5,294 nt of DNA. Origin: an uncultured Desulfurellaceae bacterium. Lineage in GTDB: Bacteria > Campylobacterota_A > Desulfurellia > Desulfurellales > Hippeaceae. The stretch's first letter is position 1. The number at the start of each line of letters is the position of its first letter. The stretch covers positions 1 through 5,294 of the forward strand of contig CAJXLZ010000081.1 in the NCBI GenBank assembly GCA_913056505.1, given 5' to 3'. Below are positions 1 through 5,294 of the stretch, one piece after another. The position numbers and the translations under genes were made by a program. The notes below the pieces were generated by a model that worked only from the letters and a program-made list of their open reading frames with translations, made no database searches and was not told the DNA's origin.

Positions 1-507
1 CTTGCCATCGTTTTCTGTTAAATAGTACCCCTTCAAATCCTTCTCTTCTGCGCCTATTGATAAAAAATGGTAATCATCCGTTATCACATATTCTATGCCC
101 ACATCAACTATGTCTTTCACTATAGCATCATCCCATACGCGCTCTGTCAGCCACAATCCTTTGGGTTTTTGACCAAAATTATCGTATATGAAGCAATTTA
201 GCTTTTCTATCTGCATTTTTCTGTAATCCGAGGTAATTGATGCAAGTACAGGCTCATAGTATCCGCCTGTAAAAAATTCTATATTGCCATTATCCACTCC
301 CCTTTTCAGCAGGTTAAATAGCTCTTTGTCGTGAATTTTAATATACTCTAAGAGCCATCCGCTGTAGTGCACAGCAAACTTAAAAGAACTGTAATTCAGC
401 GCAGTTTTGATAAACGGCTTATACGCTTTATCAATAGCCGCATTAACAACATTATGAAAATTATCGACGGGTTGATGGCAGTGTATGCCACACAGCAAAT
501 TAACCAT
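1..507 (-). CDS. GH57 4-alpha-glucanotransferase/alpha-amylase family protein, 5' part (3' end outside window)
   Basis: The first 169 codons are visible and the frame runs off the left edge with no stop. The protein starts MVNLLCGIHCHQPVDNF. GH57 conserved region 1 is H11-Q12-P13, region 2 is GGYYEPVL at 81-88, and region 3 is GLWLTERVWD at 117-126. By family knowledge the glutamate of region 3 is the catalytic nucleophile; here it is E122, almost the same position as E123 of the Thermococcus litoralis 4-alpha-glucanotransferase. The acid/base aspartate of region 4 lies beyond the edge. Family members are usually about 650-700 residues, so roughly three quarters is missing. They cleave or transfer alpha-1,4-glucan chains. 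With no signal peptide it should act in the cytoplasm. It begins 12 bases after the stop of the other GH57 gene, with its own ribosome binding site, so it is very likely the third gene of the operon. Transferase versus hydrolase cannot be decided from this part. Confidence 0.9.
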   Translation of the reverse strand, partial: MVNLLCGIHCHQPVDNFHNVVNAAIDKAYKPFIKTALNYSSFKFAVHYSGWLLEYIKIHDKELFNLLKRGVDNGNIEFFTGGYYEPVLASITSDYRKMQIEKLNCFIYDNFGQKPKGLWLTERVWDDAIVKDIVDVGIEYVITDDYHFLSIGAEEKDLKGYYLTENDGK

Positions 508-515
508 ATCTATTC

Positions 516-521
516 ATCCTC
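516..521 (-). promoter_or_regulatory. Ribosome binding site of the partial GH57 gene
   Basis: The minus strand reads GAGGAT, 8 bases before the ATG at 507-505. It overlaps the TGA stop (522-520) of the preceding GH57 gene, so ribosomes ending there could restart directly. The other nearby ATG (517-515) is in a different frame and meets no GH57 sequence, which supports 507 as the start. Confidence 0.7.
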
Positions 522-2595
522 ATACCGACCAGTTATAGTTAAAATCGCCATCAAGATCTATATGTATGGTGCCATATTCAGGTGCAACCCTTACCAATTT
601 TGTGCCTTCTGTGAGTGTTAAAAATATCTCAATATTGTTATTCATAAAACATTTTAGAGGTATTTTGACCTCACATAGATCTTTAATCTTTGCATATATG
701 CCACTGCAGTTAAAATCGATGGTTTTTATATTCGTATTTTGAGATATGTAAATGCTGATCTCTGTTTTAGGAGCTATATTGATATGCAGATAAAAGTTTT
801 TATCCATTATTGAGGGAAAATTGCCATCTATTCTAAAATATAGATTATCTTTATCTCTGCCATAGTAAAATTTTTTAAAGTTAAATCCACTTGTATCCAT
901 AGCTGAGGCAGTTTCCAAATCCACTATGCCTGCATCTATCCATTCAAAATAGCTTGTTGTTTTGCCGTCTATTTGAGGAGTTATGTAAGAGCTCGGAGTT
1001 TGTATATGGAGTCTTTTTTCTACCTTCTTAATCGGTTTAAGCAATTCTTCAGGCACATTTTTGTTCAGTAGATTATATATCTTCATTAAATTGGCACGAA
1101 ATAGATAGTCAAAACTGTCTGCCTCTTTGCTAAAGTGCCCCTCGCCATACCACCAGAACCAGTCGCTCCCTTCGGCTGTCATAAGCAGCTCTTCTATCTG
1201 TTTTTCTACATTCTTATCTGAGATCTTTTCACCCTTTACCATTAGCTTTGTTTTGGATAGTAATTCCCATGCCCTATTCTTTTCATTATCGCCTATCCAA
1301 GTAGAAAATGTGCCACCTATCCACGAACCTGCCCGAATACTCTCTAAATTTTTATGTTCAACATCTATACTATCTAAATCGTCTATGTTCACTGTCTCTA
1401 TCCAATCCTGTTTTTCTATTGCACCATAAAATGCTTCAAAGAAATCGTTTGCATTATTGGGGAAAAACTCCCATGCATTTTCGCCGTCCAATATCACAGA
1501 AACCAAAGGTGAGCTTTCGGAACTATTATATATATCCTTTAGCCGTTCTAAAAAATCTTTTGCTGCGTCATCAGATTTCCAATTCTTATAGCCAAAACCT
1601 ATTAAATCACTTAATGTTTTATCTCTAAATGCAATATTTATATTCTGATAATTATAAATTTTATATAAGTTCTTTCTATCCCTGCTTTTTAGCGAATTAA
1701 ACAGCACATCCTCATCGGAAAATGTATATTTAACACCGTATTTTTGAAACAACTGCAGTGTATCACTGCTTATACTACCCTCAGCAGGCCAAAAACTTTC
1801 AGGGTTTTTGCCAAAATATTTGTTGAAAAAATCAATTGCATAGGATATCTGTTTTTCTGCATCATTTTCGAATGACGCGGCAACATTCGGCAATTTAACA
1901 TAGGGCATTGCTTCTTTTGCAGCGTTGATATCAATAAGCAGGGGCACTATTGGATGATAAAACGGCGTTGTGGTTAAGCCTATCCTGCGACTTTCGCGCA
2001 ATTTTTGGTAAAATGGTATAATTTTTTTAAGAAATAACCTCATATCATCGAGCAGCGTAAGTTTATCATTTTCAGAATAGTTCATCTGTTTTTTAATGAG
2101 TTCTTTGATGATATTTGATTCTTTTCTTAGTGCATTTCCAGACCATGCAAGCAAAAAAAGTACCTCCAGGTCCAATATTTCACCGTTAGAAAAATAGTTG
2201 TAGGATTTCATCTTGGTTTTCTTTAGGTATAATCCGTAATATCGCTTAAACGGCTTAATCATTGTCTGTATGTTGCTGTAAAATAGAAACTCTAAACAAT
2301 AGCGCTTTTCCTCTGGTGTTAATTGAGATACCTCTTTTTTAATAGTATCAAGGAATTTGCACCGGATATTATCTAAGGTATATTCTTCCAATTGCTTAAG
2401 CAGGGAAGGCACAAGATTGAAATTAACGGATATGCCATCAAATTTTGATACATGCCACGGCATTTCATAATAATCTTTTATGGCATGCAGAAACACCCAC
2501 GGCATTTCATATATTCCGCTTATCGGATTTTTGTAATATGGCTGGTGCATATGCCAAATTATGTTCAAATATAACTTTTTCAAGCTATTTGCCAT
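520..2595 (-). CDS. GH57 family amylopullulanase/alpha-amylase-like glycoside hydrolase, intracellular
   Basis: This is a complete 691-residue protein. The N-terminal GH57 barrel carries region 1 WHMHQPYY at 14-21, region 2 TTTPFYHPI at 208-216, region 3 FWPAEGSIS at 268-276 and region 4 VILDGENAWE at 367-376. By family knowledge E272 is the nucleophile and D370 the acid/base; their 98-residue spacing is close to that in Thermococcus amylopullulanases. RAGSWIGGTFSTWIGD (421-436) and SDWFWWYGEGH (477-487) belong to the helical part that follows the barrel in this subgroup. From about 535 (PSSYITPQIDG) a beta-rich C-terminal domain follows. The protein is much shorter than secreted amylopullulanases and has no signal peptide or membrane segment, so an internal glycogen-like glucan is the likely substrate (inference). 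It overlaps the upstream gene by 11 bases and is followed 12 bases later by a second GH57 gene. Exact linkage specificity (alpha-1,4, alpha-1,6 or transfer) cannot be read from the sequence. Confidence 0.92.
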   Translation of the reverse strand: MANSLKKLYLNIIWHMHQPYYKNPISGIYEMPWVFLHAIKDYYEMPWHVSKFDGISVNFNLVPSLLKQLEEYTLDNIRCKFLDTIKKEVSQLTPEEKRYCLEFLFYSNIQTMIKPFKRYYGLYLKKTKMKSYNYFSNGEILDLEVLFLLAWSGNALRKESNIIKELIKKQMNYSENDKLTLLDDMRLFLKKIIPFYQKLRESRRIGLTTTPFYHPIVPLLIDINAAKEAMPYVKLPNVAASFENDAEKQISYAIDFFNKYFGKNPESFWPAEGSISSDTLQLFQKYGVKYTFSDEDVLFNSLKSRDRKNLYKIYNYQNINIAFRDKTLSDLIGFGYKNWKSDDAAKDFLERLKDIYNSSESSPLVSVILDGENAWEFFPNNANDFFEAFYGAIEKQDWIETVNIDDLDSIDVEHKNLESIRAGSWIGGTFSTWIGDNEKNRAWELLSKTKLMVKGEKISDKNVEKQIEELLMTAEGSDWFWWYGEGHFSKEADSFDYLFRANLMKIYNLLNKNVPEELLKPIKKVEKRLHIQTPSSYITPQIDGKTTSYFEWIDAGIVDLETASAMDTSGFNFKKFYYGRDKDNLYFRIDGNFPSIMDKNFYLHINIAPKTEISIYISQNTNIKTIDFNCSGIYAKIKDLCEVKIPLKCFMNNNIEIFLTLTEGTKLVRVAPEYGTIHIDLDGDFNYNWSV
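2455..2511 (-). repeat. 15-bp direct repeat encoding YEMPW twice in the GH57 enzyme
   Basis: CCACGGCATTTCATA occurs at 2455-2469 and 2497-2511, exactly 42 bases (14 codons) apart and in the same frame. It encodes YEMPW at residues 29-33 and 43-47. Both places fall in the conserved N-terminal segment of this GH57 subgroup, so the protein similarity may be natural. The identical codons are what stand out. Confidence 0.55.
2585..2595 (-). promoter_or_regulatory. 11-base stop/start overlap, probable translational coupling
   Basis: The minus strand reads ATGGCAAATAG. This contains the start of the GH57 gene and, in another frame, the last codons and TAG stop of the nucleotidyltransferase gene. 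No good Shine-Dalgarno sequence precedes the ATG (the 16 bases before it read ATTAAAGATTGGTTAG), so initiation probably depends on ribosomes arriving from the upstream gene. A TTG four codons downstream is an alternative start and has no better site. Confidence 0.6.
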
Positions 2596-5080
2596 CTAAC
2601 CAATCTTTAATGTATTTTTTATATATTTGTGTCTGTTGAATGCCCGAGGCTTCCTCAGCGGATTCCGTGTATAGATGAACGCTGTTTGCATATTGGTCGG
2701 GCAACATTATAACCCACCCTGCCTGTGTATATATCTTAACGCCCTCTTCAAATGACGCTCTTTTATTCATTGCCAACTCGCTAAATTTTCTCATCAGTAA
2801 ACCCTTCCTCGATGCATCACAAGGAATAATATCGTGATTAAAGTAAAAATTCGGTAAGGTATTTACAATATCTGAGATAGCCTCATCAACATTAGCCATC
2901 AATTCAACTATTTTTATGCTGTTAAACATAGCATCATATCTGAACCCCGGCACATTAAAGATATAATGGCCATTTGTATCTGCTATAAAATCGTATTTTT
3001 TCAATTTTTCAAGGGGCAAATTTCTTATCTTGCCCCTTTCTATAATTAGATTTTCCAATCTTGCATCAATAATATCCGGAGCGGAAACCGAGAGATAAAC
3101 ATTTATTCTATTTTTTGCAGTTTTATTGAGCAAATTTAAGATAACGAGTAGAGATTCATAATCTTTTAATATTCTGCCGTCATTTGCCACCATACTCAAT
3201 TGGTTTTCGCCGGGAGGCAGTATAAATCCTACGCTCATTCCTAAAGATTTGACGATAATTGCAGTTTCTTTTCTTGAATTGTCTAATAATTTCATAATCT
3301 GCGAACGTTTTTTTCTGTCAAAATGTGCATTAATGATAATATTGTTGTCGGAAAACGAGGTTAATATATCAGGATATACCAAAGAAGAAACACCGAATAA
3401 CAAATTTGCCGCAACAGAAATCTTTTTTGATTGAATATATCCTACATCAAACAGTGACAAAAGCGATTTAGTGTATGCATATTCTGCGTTATACATCTCT
3501 GTGATTTCTCCGATCGCTTTTGGATCCACACGTCTGAATGTTTCTTTGAAATAGATACGCTCACAATTTTTTTCCGTGTTTGTGTTTATGGGCAGCCCAT
3601 CATTATCAAAAAACACTATCTCCACTTCATCCGGTTTTTTTGTAGATTGCTTGAAATATACACCTGCAACAGCATCATTTGTAGTGGCTGTCTTATGTTT
3701 CATAAGACAGCATGGGGAAAGCTTAAGGTCCAATACATTAATCCCACATGACAGCAATCCCCCGCTGAACGCCCTTTTTATCATACGCGATGCCTTATTG
3801 TAATCGCGTGCTATATAAACATAGCTTCCCACAGGCAGAATAGATGCAAATCCTTCAGCCAATTTCGTTGCAATTTCACACGATAGTTCTATATTGCTAC
3901 GTCCGTGAACAATGCCGCCTTCAAAGATGGAATGTTTGTATTTATCTGTCCAGATAACGTTTCTGCTTATTATAGAGGCCTCTTCTATTGTTTTATTAGG
4001 CCAGATTGTTACCTCTTTTTCAAAAACGCTTGAGCTTCCTATATTGCAATGCTCCGCCACAACTGCCCCATACTCTATTTGAACATTTTCACCGATTGTA
4101 GTATCATTGCATATAATAGCATTATTTATATAACTTTGTTTTTCTATATTTGCACGTTTCCATACGACACTCGAGTCCATATGCACGCTGTCTGATATTG
4201 CTGTTTTATTATCTATAACACAATCCTTCAAAAAACAGTTTTTGCCTATTCTAACACTGTCTCCGATAACAACATTGCCCTCAATTGTGATATCTTCAGG
4301 TAACTTTGTATTCTTGCCTACATAAACATATCCCGAACCAAATTTTTTTCTCTCTCCTTCAAATTCAAATTCTACATTATTATGAAGGATATCCATTGCT
4401 GCAGTGAGATAGCTTTGCGGATTGCCCACATCTCGCCAATAACCCTTAGCCGTGTAACCCCATAATATCATCTGCTCCTGCATCAAACGTGGAAAAAGAT
4501 CTTTAGAAAAATCAAAACTGATATTTTCAGGTATAAAATCCAATATCTCAGGTTTTAAAACATATATACCTGTATTAATGGTATCGCTGAAGACCTCGCC
4601 CCATCCTGGTTTTTCCAAAAATTTCTTTATCCTGCCCTTGTGATCGGTTATAACAACACCAAATTGCAGCGGATTTTCAACAGATGTTAATGTTATTGTT
4701 ATTTTCGCAGATCTTTGCAGATGGTATTCTATAATTTTTGAAAAATCAAAATCCGTAACCAGATCCCCGCTGACTATAATAAAATCGTCGTCTAAATATT
4801 TTTGTGCACATTTGACGGCACCCGCCGTTCCATAATCTGCATCAGGCAGTACATAGGTTATTTTAACTCCGAATCTACTTCCATCTCCAAAATAGTTTTT
4901 AATAATCTCCGGCTTAAAATAGAGAAGAACAATTATATCATCAATGCCTATTTTCTTTAATTTCCTAATGATATGCTCCATCATAGGCCTATTCATTACA
5001 GGAAGCATCGGTTTAGGTATAGAGTTAGTCAATGGTTGAATGCGTGTACCAAAACCGCCTGACATCACCACCGCTTTCAT
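2585..5080 (-). CDS. Sugar-1-phosphate nucleotidyltransferase fused to a degenerate phosphohexomutase domain (mannose-1-phosphate guanylyltransferase-like)
   Basis: This is a complete 831-residue protein. Residues 1-235 are a nucleotidyltransferase: GG-FGTR loop at 8-13, K23-P24, metal aspartate in VSGDLVTD (103-110), FLEKP at 154-158, NTGIYVL at 169-175 and the second metal aspartate D217 in GYWRDVGNP. Residues about 250-375 are hexapeptide repeats of a left-handed beta-helix ending in IWPNKTIE. From about 385 to the end lies a phosphomannomutase-like region. There S479 sits where the catalytic serine belongs, but its TASHNP context is KQSTKKP. The metal loop DGDxDR is PPGENQ (622-627), and RPSGTEP is LPDQYAN (793-799). 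The first domain should make an NDP-sugar from a sugar-1-phosphate and NTP; GDP-mannose is the family name, but the GH57 context equally allows an NDP-glucose for glucan synthesis. The mutase activity is probably lost. This architecture and length are known in actinobacteria and cyanobacteria. It is the first gene of the operon; the start is set by the family N-terminus and a strong ribosome binding site. Confidence 0.92.
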   Translation of the reverse strand: MKAVVMSGGFGTRIQPLTNSIPKPMLPVMNRPMMEHIIRKLKKIGIDDIIVLLYFKPEIIKNYFGDGSRFGVKITYVLPDADYGTAGAVKCAQKYLDDDFIIVSGDLVTDFDFSKIIEYHLQRSAKITITLTSVENPLQFGVVITDHKGRIKKFLEKPGWGEVFSDTINTGIYVLKPEILDFIPENISFDFSKDLFPRLMQEQMILWGYTAKGYWRDVGNPQSYLTAAMDILHNNVEFEFEGERKKFGSGYVYVGKNTKLPEDITIEGNVVIGDSVRIGKNCFLKDCVIDNKTAISDSVHMDSSVVWKRANIEKQSYINNAIICNDTTIGENVQIEYGAVVAEHCNIGSSSVFEKEVTIWPNKTIEEASIISRNVIWTDKYKHSIFEGGIVHGRSNIELSCEIATKLAEGFASILPVGSYVYIARDYNKASRMIKRAFSGGLLSCGINVLDLKLSPCCLMKHKTATTNDAVAGVYFKQSTKKPDEVEIVFFDNDGLPINTNTEKNCERIYFKETFRRVDPKAIGEITEMYNAEYAYTKSLLSLFDVGYIQSKKISVAANLLFGVSSLVYPDILTSFSDNNIIINAHFDRKKRSQIMKLLDNSRKETAIIVKSLGMSVGFILPPGENQLSMVANDGRILKDYESLLVILNLLNKTAKNRINVYLSVSAPDIIDARLENLIIERGKIRNLPLEKLKKYDFIADTNGHYIFNVPGFRYDAMFNSIKIVELMANVDEAISDIVNTLPNFYFNHDIIPCDASRKGLLMRKFSELAMNKRASFEEGVKIYTQAGWVIMLPDQYANSVHLYTESAEEASGIQQTQIYKKYIKDWLDGK
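3011..3038 (-). repeat. Perfect 9-bp, GC-rich hairpin inside the nucleotidyltransferase gene
   Basis: Arms AAGGGGCAA (3011-3019) and TTGCCCCTT (3030-3038) are exact reverse complements around a 10-base loop, over codons 681-690 (ERGKIRNLPL). Five G-C pairs in an AT-rich gene should make it fairly stable in the mRNA. No T-run typical of a terminator follows on the minus strand (GAAAAATTGA). Confidence 0.6.
3687..3711 (-). repeat. Perfect 11-bp hairpin inside the nucleotidyltransferase gene
   Basis: Arms GCTGTCTTATG and CATAAGACAGC are exact reverse complements separated by only three bases. In the minus-strand transcript this makes an 11-bp stem with an AAA loop, covering codons 457-465 (C457 to A465) at the start of the mutase-like domain. 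No U-run follows, so it is not a standard terminator. It was found by reading; its biological role is unknown. Confidence 0.7.
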
Positions 5081-5084
5081 ATAT

Positions 5085-5090
5085 CCCTCC
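5085..5090 (-). promoter_or_regulatory. Strong ribosome binding site of the nucleotidyltransferase gene
   Basis: The minus strand reads GGAGGG, 4 bases before the ATG at 5080-5078. It is the best Shine-Dalgarno match in the window. It fixes the start, which also gives the expected MKAVVMSGG family N-terminus. Confidence 0.85.
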
Positions 5091-5117
5091 GATTAGATTA
5101 TATGTTGAAAAAATTAA

Positions 5118-5162
5118 ATTATAGCTTACTAAAAATCTATATCTTTATCAGTTATATGTCAA
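5118..5162 (-). promoter_or_regulatory. Candidate sigma-70-type promoter for the three-gene operon
   Basis: A perfect TTGACA lies at 5162-5157 on the minus strand. Seventeen bases on is TAGATT (5139-5134), matching 4 of 6 positions of the -10 consensus, which would give a leader of about 47 bases. A perfect TATAAT also exists at 5123-5118, but it has no -35 box at normal spacing and no TGn extension. Either could be the real -10 element. The region is very AT-rich, so chance matches are expected. Confidence 0.4.
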
Positions 5163-5171
5163 GAAATTTTT

Positions 5172-5279
5172 ATGCTCAAACTAATACAACTTGTTGACAA
5201 CGCCCTCTTTTTTACCAAGCCAAAAAGAGATGAAATTGCTTTACTAAAAAGTCCAGATTCCGTGTCAAGCACGGAATGA
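5172..5279 (+). CDS. Doubtful 35-codon ORF divergent from the operon, possibly a truncated gene start
   Basis: ATG at 5172 opens a 35-codon frame beginning MLKLIQLVDNALFFTK and ending SPDSVSSTE before TGA at 5277-5279. Roughly its last eight codons and its stop come from the palindromic repeat at the right edge. The first part has an ordinary protein-like composition, but there is no convincing ribosome binding site (upstream CAAGAAATTTTT). It could be the N-terminus of a divergent gene cut by insertion of the repeat, or simply chance. I do not recognise a family. Confidence 0.2.
   Translation: MLKLIQLVDNALFFTKPKRDEIALLKSPDSVSSTE
5205..5229. repeat. Imperfectly centred inverted repeat, CTCTTTTT / AAAAAGAG
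   Basis: Two perfect 8-base arms (5205-5212 and 5222-5229) flank a 9-base spacer. The arms are mostly A/T, so the structure is weak as RNA. It lies upstream of the candidate operon promoter and could be an operator or a weak terminator element. No function is supported. Confidence 0.35.
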
Positions 5280-5280
5280 C
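5251..5280. repeat. Palindromic intergenic repeat (ATTCCGTG stem), probably a dispersed family
   Basis: Perfect 8-bp arms ATTCCGTG (5257-5264) and CACGGAAT (5270-5277) enclose the loop TCAAG, and the context reads CAGATTCCG...GGAATGAC. The general form, a GTCATTCC palindrome ending in GGAATC, resembles short dispersed repeats common in many bacterial genomes (from memory). Only one copy is in the window, so its dispersed nature is inference. It is more G+C-rich than its surroundings. Read on the minus strand it is followed 6 bases later by five T (5250-5246), so it might also act as a weak terminator for a gene beyond the right edge. Confidence 0.6.
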
Positions 5281-5294
5281 ATTATTTGAAGTGG

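Noticed and set aside
367..621. Plus-strand 84-codon ORF
   Set aside because: It lies antisense to the end of one GH57 gene and the start of the next, both with clear family motifs, and shows no recognisable protein features.
1127..1628. Two overlapping plus-strand ORFs of 100 and 106 codons
   Set aside because: Both are antisense to the GH57 catalytic region. Their Ser/Pro/Leu-rich content reflects the reverse complement of the real gene.
2445..2639. Plus-strand 64-codon ORF across the gene junction
   Set aside because: It is antisense to the GH57 N-terminus and the end of the nucleotidyltransferase gene, with no supporting signal.
3249..3803. Two plus-strand ORFs of 61 and 75 codons
   Set aside because: They are shadows of the mutase-like domain on the opposite strand.
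4983..4992. Short palindromes ATAGGCCTAT here and AGAGGCCTCT at 3975-3984
   Set aside because: Ten-base palindromes without flanking structure are expected by chance over 5 kb and lie inside a well-supported gene.
5194..5199. Plus-strand TTGACA as a promoter
   Set aside because: The bases at normal -10 spacing (about 5217-5222, AAGCCA) do not resemble a -10 box.
5212..5292. Minus-strand open frame from the right edge containing VIPCLTRNLD
   Set aside because: It is mainly translation through the palindromic repeat, a common source of false C-termini, and has no start codon inside the window.
1..5294. Search for tRNA, rRNA, riboswitch, CRISPR or insertion sequence
   Set aside because: Nearly all bases are in three recognisable genes, and the 214-base leader shows none of these structures.

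Overview
The window is an AT-rich bacterial segment (well over 60% A+T by eye). It is almost fully coded on the minus strand by three tightly packed genes, which look like one operon running from about 5.1 kb down past the left edge. No gene shows a signal peptide or membrane segment, so the products should be cytoplasmic. Two different GH57 alpha-glucan enzymes and a nucleotidyltransferase/phosphomannomutase-like fusion suggest an anaerobic, possibly thermophilic bacterium that stores glycogen-like alpha-glucan. The lineage cannot be fixed from the sequence; this is inference from gene content and composition.

Layout in transcription order (right to left): (1) 5294-5081 is a 214-base non-coding or barely coding leader. 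It holds a palindromic repeat, a doubtful 35-codon plus-strand ORF, a candidate minus-strand promoter and a strong ribosome binding site. (2) 5080-2585 is an 831-residue sugar-1-phosphate nucleotidyltransferase with a left-handed beta-helix and a degenerate phosphohexomutase domain. (3) 2595-520 is a 691-residue GH57 amylopullulanase/alpha-amylase-like enzyme that overlaps the previous gene by 11 bases. (4) 507-1 is the first 169 codons of a second GH57 enzyme of the 4-alpha-glucanotransferase type, cut by the window edge.

A plausible joint role is making an activated sugar (gene 1) and remodelling or degrading an internal alpha-glucan (genes 2 and 3). The GH57 catalytic residues are present as far as each gene is visible. 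The C-terminal mutase domain of gene 1 keeps a serine at the phosphoserine position but has lost the metal loop and the distal phosphate loop. It is probably not a working mutase, despite the 'bifunctional' name such proteins usually receive.

Beyond the genes, the notable structures are a perfect 11-bp stem with a 3-base loop and a perfect 9-bp stem inside gene 1, a 15-bp direct repeat inside gene 2, and the palindromic repeat at the right edge. I found no RNA gene, CRISPR array, insertion sequence or clearly new system.
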